In this document: positions 19,407 through 27,673 of the stretch, piece by piece | How positions within the stretch are numbered: the first letter of the stretch is position 1 | How the letters are laid out: every line of letters starts with the position of its first letter | NCBI GenBank assembly: GCA_024207135.1 | Contig: CP042428.1 | Location: 186,001-250,000, forward strand | Length of the DNA stretch: 64,000 nt | Reading direction: 5' to 3' | Origin: Arthrobacter sp. C2 | GTDB taxonomy: Bacteria; Actinomycetota; Actinomycetes; Actinomycetales; Micrococcaceae | Position numbers and translations under genes: made by a program | The notes under the pieces: generated by a model | The model's database searches: none | Seen by the model: only the letters and a program-made list of their open reading frames with translations | Told to the model about the DNA's origin: nothing

Positions 19407-19763
19407 ATGGTGAGCAATCTTGAGAACCTAGTGGCCGACTGGCTGCCCCTGCCCGACCTTGCCGAAGCGCTGGACGTTTCCATCAAAAGGGTCCATAGCC
19501 TGATCGACGAACGCGCCATCATTGCCGTGCGCGTGGGCAAGCGAAACATCCGCAGCGTACCCGCCGCCTTCGTGATGGACGGGGGCATCGTCGAGAGCCT
19601 CAAGGGCACGATCTCGGTGCTCGTTGACTCCGGCTACGAGGACGAGGAGCTGCTGGTGTGGCTCTTCACCCCCGACGAGTCCCTGAACGGCACGCCCATG
19701 GATGCGTTGCGCGCCGGACGCAAGACCGAGATCCGCCGCCGCGCCCAGGCGTTGAGCTGGTAG
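19407..19763 (+). CDS. Rv2175c family DNA-binding protein
   Basis: 118 residues from ATG 19407 (or GTG 19410, giving the usual family start VSNLENL). An N-terminal winged or plain helix-turn-helix spans about residues 12-50 (LPLPDLAEALDVSIKRVHSLIDERAI), and a C-terminal helical part (VLVDSGYEDEELLVWLFTPDESL) follows. In M. tuberculosis Rv2175c binds DNA and is phosphorylated by the neighbouring kinase PknL. The neighbouring polyprenyl synthetase gene is also conserved there, but no pknL is next to it here. There is no clear Shine-Dalgarno site; CACGCT at 19398-19403 could be a weak -10 for a leaderless message starting at GTG 19410. An upstream in-frame extension exists but lacks start signals. 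Confidence 0.85.
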   Translation: MVSNLENLVADWLPLPDLAEALDVSIKRVHSLIDERAIIAVRVGKRNIRSVPAAFVMDGGIVESLKGTISVLVDSGYEDEELLVWLFTPDESLNGTPMDALRAGRKTEIRRRAQALSW

Positions 19764-19812
19764 CAGGCAGCGTGTTGCACCTGCCCGGTGCATAGCCCCG
19801 AACCCAAACCAG

Positions 19813-19860
19813 AAGCGACGGCCCCCCTCCGGATGATCCGGGGTGGGGGCCGTCGCTTTT
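19813..19860. terminator. Bidirectional terminator between the Rv2175c-like gene and polyprenyl synthetase
   Basis: AAGCGACGGCCCCC (19813-19826) pairs exactly with 19845-19858 (14 bp), with further pairing inside the loop and TTTT at 19857-19860 on the plus strand. The two genes converge on it. Confidence 0.85.
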
Positions 19861-19877
19861 CTCGTTCCTGCCTACTC

Positions 19878-20984
19878 CTACGAGGTCCGGCGGATTGCCG
19901 CCAGGCCCAGGGTGCGCAGACCGTGCCGTGCCAGCGGGGTGACGGTGAGCCGGTCCAGGGCGGCCAGGCCCTGCTCGGAGAGCTCGGCGATGGAGGCCTC
20001 GGTGGCCGCCAGCGCCCCGCACGACTCCAGCAACGCACTCATGCGGGTGACCTCGTCCTCGCGCAGGTCATCGGCACCCAGGCGCGACTGGATGAATTCC
20101 TGGTCGGCCGGCGGGGCAAGGGTCAGGGCATGCGCGATGATCTCGGTGCGCTTGCCCTCGCGCAGGTCGTCGCCGGCCGGCTTGCCGGTGATCGCCGGAT
20201 CGCCAAAGACGCCCAGGACGTCGTCGCGCAGCTGGAAGGCCTCGCCCAGCGGCAGGGCAAACCGGGAATACTGTTCCAGCAGGTCGGAGGAGGCCCCCGC
20301 CAGCGCGCCGCCGAGCAGCGTGGGATTTTCCACGGAATACTTGGCGGACTTGTAGCGCACGATGGTGCGGGCGCGCTTGACCGCCTCGGCAGGCCCGTAG
20401 GCCGGCCCTGCAGACTCCTCCAGGACATCAAGGTACTGTCCGGCCATCACCTGCGCGCGCATGCGGTCAAAGATGGTGCGGGCCTCGGGCACCAGCGGCT
20501 GGATGGTGGCGAAGAGCTGCTCGCTCAGCGAAAGGCAGAGGTCCCCGGCGAGGATCGAGGCGGCCTCGCCAAAGCGCGGGGCGTCCCTGTGCCAGCCCGA
20601 GGCGCGGTGCAGCGACTCGAAGCGTCGGTGCATGCTGGGCTGGCCTCGGCGGGTGTCGGAGCGGTCGATGAGGTCGTCATGGATCAGGGCGGCGGCCTGG
20701 AAGAGTTCCAGTGCGGCGCCGGCCTGCACGATGTCGGTGGCCTGGGCATCGCCGCCGGCCCCCAGGTACCCCCAGAAGGCGAACAGCGGACGCAAGCGTT
20801 TGCCGCCGCGTGTCAGCTCGTCGATCGCGGTGACGATTTCCGCCGCCGCTGGGGCGATGTCGGAGATGGCTTCATGTTGTTCTGCAAGGAATTCCGACAG
20901 CAAGGTCTCGAGCCGTTCCGAGAAGTCTGCGGAAAGGTCTCGTGCCTTTTCGGGGTCGGAGGTGTCCGCAGCATAAAGTGTCAT
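19878..20984 (-). CDS. Polyprenyl (geranylgeranyl-type) diphosphate synthase
   Basis: About 368 residues from ATG 20984; an in-frame TTG at 21008 with AAGGA upstream would add 8 residues. The two Asp-rich motifs of trans-prenyltransferases are present: DDLID at 103-107 (followed by RSDTRRG) and RDDVLGVFGD, plus GGKRLRP near residue 60. It condenses isopentenyl diphosphate with allylic diphosphates. Product length cannot be read from sequence with certainty; actinobacterial relatives (IdsA/GrcC type) make C15-C20 or longer chains for carotenoids, menaquinone or undecaprenyl phosphate. It is divergent from dinB with 99 bases between starts; TAGAGT at 21029-21024 on the minus strand is a plausible -10. 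Confidence 0.9.
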   Translation of the reverse strand: MTLYAADTSDPEKARDLSADFSERLETLLSEFLAEQHEAISDIAPAAAEIVTAIDELTRGGKRLRPLFAFWGYLGAGGDAQATDIVQAGAALELFQAAALIHDDLIDRSDTRRGQPSMHRRFESLHRASGWHRDAPRFGEAASILAGDLCLSLSEQLFATIQPLVPEARTIFDRMRAQVMAGQYLDVLEESAGPAYGPAEAVKRARTIVRYKSAKYSVENPTLLGGALAGASSDLLEQYSRFALPLGEAFQLRDDVLGVFGDPAITGKPAGDDLREGKRTEIIAHALTLAPPADQEFIQSRLGADDLREDEVTRMSALLESCGALAATEASIAELSEQGLAALDRLTVTPLARHGLRTLGLAAIRRTS

Positions 20985-21070
20985 GATTCCCATCCATAGG
21001 TTGCGCAACGTGGTGTTTCCTTAACTCTAGCCGTGCAGTTGCCCCCAGCTGGATTGTCGGAGTCGTTGGC

Positions 21071-21076
21071 TAGACT
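21071..21076 (+). promoter_or_regulatory. -10 element of a probable leaderless dinB promoter
   Basis: TAGACT ends 7 bases before ATG 21084; no Shine-Dalgarno sequence is present. No LexA-type palindrome is visible nearby. Confidence 0.5.
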
Positions 21077-21083
21077 TCAGTGC

Positions 21084-22286
21084 ATGGCCCAAGGCAAGGT
21101 GCGCGCGATATTGCATGTCGACATGGATGCCTTTTTCGTGTCCGTCGAGTTGCTCACGCGCCCCGAGCTGGCGGGGGAACAAGTGATCGTGGGTCATCCG
21201 GGTGAACGCTCCGTGGTGCTCTCGGCGTCCTATGAATGCAGGGCACTGGGAGTGAAATCGGCCATGCCGATGGCCGTGGCGATGAGGATGGCCCCGCATG
21301 CGGTGGTGATTCCGCCGACGCAGGGGCTGTATTCCGCATATTCCGCCAGGATCATGGAAATCTTCCACCAGGTCACGCCGCTGGTGGAACAGCTCAGCGT
21401 GGACGAGGCATTCCTGGACGTGACCGGAAGCATCCGGCGGCTGGGACCTCCAGAGGCGATCGGCGAGATGATTCGCGCACGGCTGCGCACCGAGCTGGGG
21501 TTGCCCGCAAGCGTGGGCATCGCCGCCTCGAAGTTCGTGGCCAAGGTTGCCTCCACACGGGCCAAGCCCGATGGCATGTTAGTGATCCGCCCCGAGCAGA
21601 CACTGGCCTACCTGCACACCCTGCCGGTGGGTGCGCTGTGGGGAGTGGGGGCCAAAACCGCATTGGTGCTGCGGGAAATGGGGATCACCACGGTGGCCCA
21701 GCTGGCCCACACACCCCAAAACACACTCAGCCGCCGACTGGGAGCGACCGGAATCCACCTGTACAACCTGGCCTGGGGGCGTGACGACCGGTCCGTGGAG
21801 ACCGAGCGCGAGGAAAAAAGCATCGGTGCCGAGGAGACATTCGCCATCGACATCTGGGATGACGAAGCATTGCGCCGCGAAATACTCCACCTCGGCCATC
21901 GCGTGGCCACGCGGCTGCGCGAGGCCGAAAAAGTGGCGGGCGTCGTGGCCTTGAAGCTGCGCTACAGCGATTTTTCCACGCTCTCGCGCAGCCGGACCCT
22001 GCCGTATCCCAGCAACGCGGCCGGCGACCTGGTCGCTGCCGCGGAGGGACTTTTTGAAAAGCTTGGCCGGCGGCCCCAGGCCGTGCGACTTGTGGGTATC
22101 CGGGCGGAGAAGCTGGCTGACGCCGGCGGCGGGATGCAATTGAGCATCGATCCGCGAGACGACAACTGGCGGCAAACCGAGGCAACGATGGATTTGATCC
22201 GTTCCCGGTTCCCGGCCGGGGCGCTTCGCCCGGCTTCCCTGCTCGAACGTGGGCAAAAAGAGAAAAAACCGGACCAGCCTTCTTGA
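21084..22286 (+). CDS. dinB: DNA polymerase IV (Y-family)
   Basis: 400 residues from ATG 21084. The Y-family catalytic acidic residues are D13 in HVDMDAFF and D107/E108 in LSVDEAFLD. The palm, fingers, thumb (helix-hairpin-helix around VGALWGVGAKTALVLREMG) and little finger regions follow in the normal order. It performs translesion synthesis past damaged bases. The last residues (RGQKEKKPDQPS) are basic and do not clearly contain a beta-clamp motif. The start is chosen because MAQGKVRAILHVDMD fits the family and a -10 hexamer stands just before it, which implies a leaderless message. It is not obviously under LexA control. Confidence 0.94.
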   Translation: MAQGKVRAILHVDMDAFFVSVELLTRPELAGEQVIVGHPGERSVVLSASYECRALGVKSAMPMAVAMRMAPHAVVIPPTQGLYSAYSARIMEIFHQVTPLVEQLSVDEAFLDVTGSIRRLGPPEAIGEMIRARLRTELGLPASVGIAASKFVAKVASTRAKPDGMLVIRPEQTLAYLHTLPVGALWGVGAKTALVLREMGITTVAQLAHTPQNTLSRRLGATGIHLYNLAWGRDDRSVETEREEKSIGAEETFAIDIWDDEALRREILHLGHRVATRLREAEKVAGVVALKLRYSDFSTLSRSRTLPYPSNAAGDLVAAAEGLFEKLGRRPQAVRLVGIRAEKLADAGGGMQLSIDPRDDNWRQTEATMDLIRSRFPAGALRPASLLERGQKEKKPDQPS

Positions 22287-22314
22287 CACATTCGCCGTGA
22301 GTCTGCTGCGAGTT

Positions 22315-22343
22315 GAATCCTGACTACCTTATTAGCAGGATTC
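22315..22343 (+). terminator. Stem-loop after dinB
   Basis: GAATCCTG (22315-22322) and CAGGATTC (22336-22343) form an 8-bp stem with a 13-base A+T-rich loop, 29 bases after dinB. There is no T-tract. TATTCT at 22349-22354 just beyond could be the -10 of the next gene. Confidence 0.45.
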
Positions 22344-22461
22344 GGGACTATTCTGGAAGTAGAAGTTAGCTAGCCGTATCGGCCGGGAACATTGCCAAGG
22401 CGTATTACGTTCAAGTAGGTAAAGGCGAGAGCCGGGACCGTGAAGTGAAGGGGAAGAGACG

Positions 22462-22836
22462 ATGCCACTTTCCGAGCATGAGCAACGTCTTCTGGAGCAG
22501 CTGGAAAAGCAGCTACACGAAGACCATCGCTTCGCATCGACGATGAAATCCGCGTCGACGGCGGGGAACTACTCAACGCGCAATCTTGCCTTGGGTGCTT
22601 TGATCGGCATCGTGGGGCTTGGGGTGCTGATCTATGGCGTTTCAAGCCAGTTGATCATCGTGGGCGTGCTGGGATTCATCATCATGTTTGGCGGCGTGTA
22701 CCTGGCCCTTTCGCGCAAGGGCGGCTCCAAGAAGGGCGGCGTGCCCGGTGCGGGCAAGAATCCCCAGAAATCGGGATTCATGAGCGACCTCGAAAACAGG
22801 TGGGAACAGCGCAAGCGTGACGAGCACGGTTCCTGA
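22462..22836 (+). CDS. DUF3040 domain membrane protein
   Basis: 124 residues. It starts with MPLSEHEQRLLEQLEKQL, the hallmark of DUF3040 proteins of actinobacteria. Two hydrophobic segments (about residues 43-60 and 63-82) form a hairpin in the membrane, and the C terminus is basic and probably cytosolic (SKKGGVPGAGKNPQKSG). The function is unknown. Family members often sit just upstream of the mraZ/dcw cluster, as here, so a role in envelope growth is a guess from position. The ribosome binding site is GAAGGGGAAGAG. A good intrinsic terminator follows at 22896. Confidence 0.88.
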   Translation: MPLSEHEQRLLEQLEKQLHEDHRFASTMKSASTAGNYSTRNLALGALIGIVGLGVLIYGVSSQLIIVGVLGFIIMFGGVYLALSRKGGSKKGGVPGAGKNPQKSGFMSDLENRWEQRKRDEHGS

Positions 22837-22895
22837 TAAGCCACCTTTGACCGGCGGCCCGGAGGCCTGACCCTCCGCCTCCGCTTACTCCAGCC

Positions 22896-22931
22896 AAGGC
22901 TCCGCAGCATGTGCGGGGCCTTTGCCTTTTT
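22896..22931 (+). terminator. Intrinsic terminator after the DUF3040 gene
   Basis: AAGGCTCCGCA (22896-22906) and TGCGGGGCCTT (22912-22922) form an 11-bp stem with one G-T pair and a 5-base loop, followed by TGCCTTTTT. Confidence 0.85.
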
Positions 22932-23129
22932 AAGGACCGGCCCTCCGCCTGGAGGCATGCGGCCCCATGCCGTCTGGACGGGCCGCTGGCGATCGCCACG
23001 GTCGGCCGCCGCCAGGCAAGGCCAACCCCGCAGCCGGTGCGCGACACGGCGACGCGCCGAGTATGCCCAATCGCCGTAAATTTTATTCCGGCGGTGGATC
23101 CCGCACGCCCGCGCGCGCTGCCCGAATCC

Positions 23130-23145
23130 CTCCACTTGCCCCCAC
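23130..23145 (-). promoter_or_regulatory. Distal MraZ-like box pair, reverse orientation
   Basis: On the minus strand GTGGGG (23145-23140) and GTGGAG (23135-23130) repeat with exactly 10-base periodicity, the arrangement used by MraZ operators. It lies ~230 bases upstream of the mraZ promoter. Confidence 0.4.
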
Positions 23146-23277
23146 CGCAGCGGGCGGCTTCCCTGCCATTTTCGCATCCAGGTTCTAAAGATCCTTGTGA
23201 ATCCGGGAATTCCCAGAATCCCGAATGTGGGCCCCGCCACATCCCGCTTTCTGGGAGTTTGGTCTGAATCCAAATCC

Positions 23278-23294
23278 CTCCACTTCGCCCCCAC
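23278..23294 (-). promoter_or_regulatory. Second distal MraZ-like box pair, reverse orientation
   Basis: On the minus strand GTGGGG (23294-23289) and GTGGAG (23283-23278), 11 bases apart, lie in a block similar to that at 23130. Confidence 0.35.
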
Positions 23295-23359
23295 GCCGGA
23301 ATGCCGCGGAAAATCAACACTTTTCGTTCTCTTTTCATCTCAAAATGCCGGAATGGTCG

Positions 23360-23391
23360 TTGACAGTGGAGGCTTGTGGAGTAAAGTGGAG
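23360..23391 (+). promoter_or_regulatory. mraZ promoter with three MraZ boxes
   Basis: -35 TTGACA (23360-23365), 16-base spacer, -10 TAAAGT (23382-23387). Three GTGGAG boxes at 23366, 23376 and 23386 repeat every 10 bases and cover the spacer and -10. Direct repeats with this period are the known MraZ operator layout, so MraZ should repress its own operon here. The leader to GTG 23445 would be about 50 bases. Confidence 0.8.
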
Positions 23392-23444
23392 CGAAATAGA
23401 GGGGAATGGGGCAAGTTGCTTCTTTCAACCGGGAGGCGGTCTGT

Positions 23445-23873
23445 GTGTTCCTAGGAACGTATACACCGCGCCTGGACGAGAAAGGGCGATTAATCCTCCC
23501 GGCGAAATATCGTGACGAATTAGCCAATGGTTTAGTTCTGACTCGTGGCCAGGAGCGCTGCATCTACGTCTTTAGCCAACGTGAATTCGAGAAGCAGCAT
23601 GAGCAAATGAGCCAGGCTCCGATCTCATCACGCCAGGCCAGGGACTATGCGCGTGTTTTTCTCTCCGGCGCTTCGGATGAATTGCCGGACAAGCAGGGGC
23701 GGGTCACCATTCCGTCCATGCTTCGTTCATATGCGGGGCTGGACCGTGAGGTCACAGTGATCGGCGCGGGCAACCGGGTCGAGATTTGGGATTCCACGGC
23801 GTGGAATACCTACCTCGAAGAACAGGAGAATTCGTTCTCCGAAACGGATGACGAAGTACTTCCGGGATTCTAG
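23445..23873 (+). CDS. mraZ: Transcriptional regulator MraZ
   Basis: 142 residues from GTG 23445, with GGGAGG 8 bases upstream; the open frame extends further 5' but [15 protein letters not shown] is the family start. It has two SpoVT/AbrB-like swapped-hairpin domains, each with the D-x-x-G-R signature ([14 protein letters not shown] near residue 9, and [14 protein letters not shown] near residue 84). MraZ forms rings and binds direct repeats upstream of its own operon to repress division and wall genes. Three such repeats lie on its promoter. A short stem-loop separates it from rsmH, so expression of the downstream genes may be tuned there. Confidence 0.97.
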   Translation: MFLGTYTPRLDEKGRLILPAKYRDELANGLVLTRGQERCIYVFSQREFEKQHEQMSQAPISSRQARDYARVFLSGASDELPDKQGRVTIPSMLRSYAGLDREVTVIGAGNRVEIWDSTAWNTYLEEQENSFSETDDEVLPGF

Positions 23874-23942
23874 GCACCACATGGTGACTGGAAACCGGTC
23901 AGTGGCTTGGACGAGATCTCCAGCCGCCCGTGCCACGCACAT

Positions 23943-23968
23943 CCTGGCTCCACTTCCCCGGAGCCAGG
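23943..23968 (+). other. Stem-loop between mraZ and rsmH
   Basis: CCTGGCTCC (23943-23951) pairs exactly with GGAGCCAGG (23960-23968); the loop is 8 bases. It has no T-tract. It lies inside the 172-base gap and may reduce read-through or protect the mraZ message. Confidence 0.5.
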
Positions 23969-24045
23969 CTGGGCAGCAGCGGGTCGGAGGGGGATCTGGT
24001 CTCAGCCAACAGATGAGGCAAAATGCCCACGCGAAAGGGGGAGCG

Positions 24046-25041
24046 GTGAATATCGACGGCAACGCAGAGCGACCCGCCTCGGAACGCCACGTTCCAGTAC
24101 TGCTCGAACGATGCGTAGGGCTTTTGGCACCTGGCATCGAAGCCGGAATCGCCGCACGGGGCCGTGCCGTGGTCGTTGACTGCACCCTGGGGATGGGCGG
24201 CCACTCGGAAGCCTTGCTCCGGCGCTTCCCGGATGTCCACCTCATCGGCCTTGACCGCGACGAGCAAGCCCTGGCCCTCGCCGGTGCCCGGTTGGAACCA
24301 TACGCAAACCGCACGGACCTTGTCCATGCGATCTACGACGAAATCGCCGATGTCGTCGAGGACCTTGGGTTCGACGGAATCGACGGGGTCCTCTTCGACC
24401 TCGGGGTTTCCTCCCTGCAGCTCGATGAACGCGATCGCGGTTTCGCCTACTCCTATGACGCCCCGCTTGACATGCGCATGGACACCTCGCGCGGACCCAC
24501 TGCGGCCGACATCGTCAACGAGTACAGCGAAACCGAACTTGTGCGCATCATCCGTGCCTGGGGCGAAGAGAAATTCGCCGGACGCATCGCCTCGGCCATC
24601 GTCGAGGCGCGCAAGGCCAAGCCCTTCAGCACCACCGAGGAACTGGTGACGGCCATCCGGTCGGTCGTCCCCGCCGCAGCAGCACGCACCGGCGGCCACC
24701 CGGCCAAGCGGACCTTCCAGGCGCTACGCATCGAGGTGAACGAGGAACTGGACGTGCTCGATCGGGCCATTCCCGCGGCCATGGGCGCCCTGCATGTCGG
24801 GGGACGGGTGGTGGTGATGAGCTACCACTCGCTGGAAGACAAGATCACCAAGCGGCACTTCGCCGCCGGATCCAAGTCATCGGCCCCGGCGGGTTTTCCC
24901 GTGGAGCTTGAAGAACACAAGGCGCAATTCAAGGTCCTCACCCGAGGAACCGAGAAGCCAACCGACCAAGAAATCGCCGAAAACTCACGAGCAGCCTCAG
25001 CGAAGCTGCGAGCCGTGGAACGCATCCTGAAGAGGAACTGA
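24046..25041 (+). CDS. rsmH: 16S rRNA (cytosine-1402-N4)-methyltransferase
   Basis: 331 residues from GTG 24046 (AAAGGGGG directly upstream); ATG 24013 is an alternative. Family features: HVPVLLERC near the start, SAM-binding [27 protein letters not shown], and the C-terminal [17 protein letters not shown]. It methylates C1402 in the 30S P site using S-adenosylmethionine. It is the normal second gene of actinobacterial dcw clusters and is followed after 2 bases by ftsL, indicating one transcript. The open frame extends upstream to 23848, overlapping mraZ, but that part shows no family similarity. Confidence 0.96.
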   Translation: MNIDGNAERPASERHVPVLLERCVGLLAPGIEAGIAARGRAVVVDCTLGMGGHSEALLRRFPDVHLIGLDRDEQALALAGARLEPYANRTDLVHAIYDEIADVVEDLGFDGIDGVLFDLGVSSLQLDERDRGFAYSYDAPLDMRMDTSRGPTAADIVNEYSETELVRIIRAWGEEKFAGRIASAIVEARKAKPFSTTEELVTAIRSVVPAAAARTGGHPAKRTFQALRIEVNEELDVLDRAIPAAMGALHVGGRVVVMSYHSLEDKITKRHFAAGSKSSAPAGFPVELEEHKAQFKVLTRGTEKPTDQEIAENSRAASAKLRAVERILKRN

Positions 25042-25043
25042 GT

Positions 25044-25769
25044 ATGAGCAACCGGACACCCCACCGCGTACGTTCTCGCGTCATCGAGCTACCCGCAACA
25101 CAGGGTGCCAACGCGCTCAGCCATGCCCCGCAGCCCATACCGGCCTCGCGCCCGGAGGAAACATCCGCCAAGCGCCGCACCACCCTCTCGGTGGTGCCGG
25201 CGCTGGGGGCCAAGCGACGGGTTCCATTCATCGTCTCCATCTTCGTCCTGGTCATCGCCTCGGTCGTGGCGGTGCTGCTGATCAACGTGTACATCGCCAA
25301 CGGCCAGTACACCGCGGTGGACCTGCGCGGACAGGAACGTTCGCTGTCCCAGGAAAACGAGGCCTTGCGCCAGGAAGCGCTGTACCTGGGATCCCCCCAG
25401 GTGGTTGCCAAGAAGGCTGCCGACCTGGGCATGGTCAAGCCCGGCGCGCCCGCGGCCATCAACCTGGACACCGGCAAGGTCGCCGGGACCGCCACGGCGG
25501 CCGAAAAGCCAAGCGCCGAGAACAAGGCCAAGAGCGGGATCCTAAAAGCCCCGGCCAAGCCCGCAACCACGACCGAGGCCAAGGGCAAGACCGCTGAACC
25601 GGCAGCCAGGGACGCCGCGACCGAACCCCCGGTGGCCGCCGAGGTGCCGCCGAAGTCCACCGTCGCCCGGACCCCCGTGCCGGCGGACGGCTCGCGCCCC
25701 GACTTCTCCCCGGCCCAACTCAATGGCGGGACGATCCCCGCACCAAGCCTGAAGACCCCGGGACAGTAG
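25044..25769 (+). CDS. ftsL: Cell division protein FtsL-like
   Basis: 241 residues. A cytosolic basic N terminus (~60 residues) is followed by one membrane helix (about residues 61-81, VPFIVSIFVLVIASVVAVLL) and a short extracytoplasmic coiled coil (DLRGQERSLSQENEALRQEALYL), the FtsL/DivIC layout. A long Ala/Pro/Lys-rich tail (~residues 135-241) is probably disordered and is typical of actinobacterial members. FtsL bridges FtsQ/FtsB and the FtsW-FtsI synthase at the septum. Sequence conservation in this family is low, so the call rests on topology and on position between rsmH and ftsI. Confidence 0.88.
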   Translation: MSNRTPHRVRSRVIELPATQGANALSHAPQPIPASRPEETSAKRRTTLSVVPALGAKRRVPFIVSIFVLVIASVVAVLLINVYIANGQYTAVDLRGQERSLSQENEALRQEALYLGSPQVVAKKAADLGMVKPGAPAAINLDTGKVAGTATAAEKPSAENKAKSGILKAPAKPATTTEAKGKTAEPAARDAATEPPVAAEVPPKSTVARTPVPADGSRPDFSPAQLNGGTIPAPSLKTPGQ

Positions 25770-25843
25770 CACCCCCGGAACCGGGGCCGCACCAGGCCCC
25801 GCTACGCACCACCACGCCCACCCGGTATTGAGCTGAGGACCGA

Positions 25844-27673
25844 ATGCCACCAAAATCCCCAACCACCGGAACGACCCACCTGCGCCTGCGCATGGTGGTG
25901 GCGATCTCCCTGGTGCTGTTGCTGATCACCGGCGGACGGCTGTTTTTCGTCCAGTCGCTCAACGCCAAGGCCGTGGCCGCCGAAGCGGTGGACAATCGCA
26001 CCCGGGTCCAGGAAACGCAACCCAAGCGCGGCCAGATCCTGGATTCCAAGGGCACGATCCTGGCCACCAGCGTCGATCGCTACGACCTGGTCATCGACCA
26101 GCGGAAGGTCGATGCCGACAAGCCGATCGTGCGCAAGAAGCTCTCCGGCGGCACCACCCGGGAATCGGTAAGCATCGAGCAGGCCGTGGGCGAGCTGGCA
26201 CAGCTCATCGACCAGGACATCGACACCGTGCGCACCGCGATCGTGGGCGATCCAGGGGCGAAGAAGAACGCCTACTCCGTGGTGGCCAAGGGAGTGACCC
26301 CCGAGGTCCGCAACTCGGTCATGGAACTGCGCATCCCCACGCTGACCGGACAGCTGCGCAGCGAACGCCAGTACCCCAACGGGGTGGTGGCCGGCCCGCT
26401 GATCGGCTTCGTGATGAACACCGACGACCAGCAGTCGCTCAAGGGCGCTGAGGGCCTGGAAATGAGCCAGGACAAGCGCCTGACCGGAACCCCCGGAACG
26501 CGGACCTACGAGGTCGGCGCCGACGGCGTGCGGATCCCCGTCGCCGAGACCACCGAGGTCCCCGCGGTCGACGGGCAGGACGTGAAACTGACCCTGGACG
26601 CGGACATCAACTTCATCGCCCAGGAAGAGGCGCTGAAGAAGCAGAAGCAGTTCAACGCCGAATGGGTCTCGGTGATCGTCAGCGAGGTCAAGACCGGACG
26701 GCTGATCGCCATCGGCGACTCCAACCAGCTTGACCCCAACGACCCCAGCGCCACCGAGGCAACGTTCCGCCGCTCGGCCTCCATCACCCAGGCCTTCGAA
26801 CCGGGATCCACCGGCAAGGTCCCGACCTTCGCCGCGGCCCTCGAGGAGGGCGTGGTCAAGCCCACCGACGCCTTCAAGGTCCCCAACGCGTACACCATCA
26901 ACAAGGAAACCATCAACGACTCGTTGAAGCACTCCACCTACGACATGACCGTCGCGGGCATCTTCGCCCGCTCCTACAACACCGGCACAGTCATGATCGG
27001 CAACAAGATGAGCAACGAGACCCGCTACAAGTACATGAAGAAGTTCGGCCTCGGCAAGGCCATCAACATCGGCCTGTCCGGGGCCAGCCAGGGCATCCTG
27101 GCCAAGCCGCAGGACTGGGAACGGCGCCAGCAGTACGCGACCATGTTCGGCCAGGCCTACACCCAGACCGCGCTGCACACCGCGCAGATCACCCAGGCCA
27201 TCGCCAACGGCGGGGTGCGCATCGATCCGACGCTGATCGATTCCTACGTCAACCCCGACGGCACCATCGAGAAGCCCGCGGCACCCAAGTCCGAGCGCGT
27301 GGTTTCCGCGAAGACCTCCAAGGAGATGCTGCGCTTGATGGAGACTGTGGTCCTGGAGGGAACGGGTACTAAGATGGCTGTGTCCGGCTACCGCGTCGGC
27401 GGCAAGTCGGGCACCGGCCAGGCCGCCGGGCCAAACGGCGGCTACGACGGCTACACCAACTCGTTCGCCGGGGTCGCCCCGCTGGACGACCCCCAGATCG
27501 CCGTCGTGGTCACCATGTACCGCCCCAAGGGAGACTGGAAGTCCTGGTCCGTGGGCGACACCTTCAGCGAAGTCATGGGCAAGACCCTGAACGCCTACAA
27601 CGTTCCGCCGAGCAATTCGAAGCCCAACGGGTACGACGTGTTCATCGGATCCGAACAAAAGAAATCCTGGTAA
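25844..27673 (+). CDS. ftsI: Septal peptidoglycan transpeptidase FtsI (class B PBP)
   Basis: 609 residues. One N-terminal membrane helix (about 15-32) is followed by the pedestal domain (from ETQPKRGQILDSKGTILA) and the transpeptidase domain with S322-T-G-K325 as the acylated SxxK, S377-Y-N379, and K521-S-G. It cross-links septal peptidoglycan and is the beta-lactam target partnered with FtsW. A PASTA domain is absent, as usual for actinobacterial FtsI. Start ATG 25844 has GAGGA upstream. The stop codon TAA shares its last base with the ATG of murE. Confidence 0.96.
   Translation: MPPKSPTTGTTHLRLRMVVAISLVLLLITGGRLFFVQSLNAKAVAAEAVDNRTRVQETQPKRGQILDSKGTILATSVDRYDLVIDQRKVDADKPIVRKKLSGGTTRESVSIEQAVGELAQLIDQDIDTVRTAIVGDPGAKKNAYSVVAKGVTPEVRNSVMELRIPTLTGQLRSERQYPNGVVAGPLIGFVMNTDDQQSLKGAEGLEMSQDKRLTGTPGTRTYEVGADGVRIPVAETTEVPAVDGQDVKLTLDADINFIAQEEALKKQKQFNAEWVSVIVSEVKTGRLIAIGDSNQLDPNDPSATEATFRRSASITQAFEPGSTGKVPTFAAALEEGVVKPTDAFKVPNAYTINKETINDSLKHSTYDMTVAGIFARSYNTGTVMIGNKMSNETRYKYMKKFGLGKAINIGLSGASQGILAKPQDWERRQQYATMFGQAYTQTALHTAQITQAIANGGVRIDPTLIDSYVNPDGTIEKPAAPKSERVVSAKTSKEMLRLMETVVLEGTGTKMAVSGYRVGGKSGTGQAAGPNGGYDGYTNSFAGVAPLDDPQIAVVVTMYRPKGDWKSWSVGDTFSEVMGKTLNAYNVPPSNSKPNGYDVFIGSEQKKSW

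Larger units (their letters stand above)
22932..23359. other. Long non-coding region upstream of mraZ
   Basis: Together with its flanks, about 600 bases separate the DUF3040 gene from mraZ. I see no convincing gene. The stretch holds two related blocks sharing AATCCCTCCACTT (at 23125 and 23274) that each carry a reversed pair of MraZ-like boxes, and A+T-richer DNA near 23301-23345. Such a long gap is unusual in an otherwise compact region. Confidence 0.6.

Noticed and set aside
21033-21083. LexA box controlling dinB
   Set aside because: No TCGAAC/GTTCGA-type palindrome occurs near the dinB start.
22932-23359. Hidden small gene in the gap upstream of mraZ
   Set aside because: Short open frames exist on both strands but none has a ribosome binding site with family-like sequence; the region reads as non-coding.
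25802-27658. A 618-codon open frame antisense to ftsI
   Set aside because: Low-complexity translation, no start signals, fully covered by ftsI.
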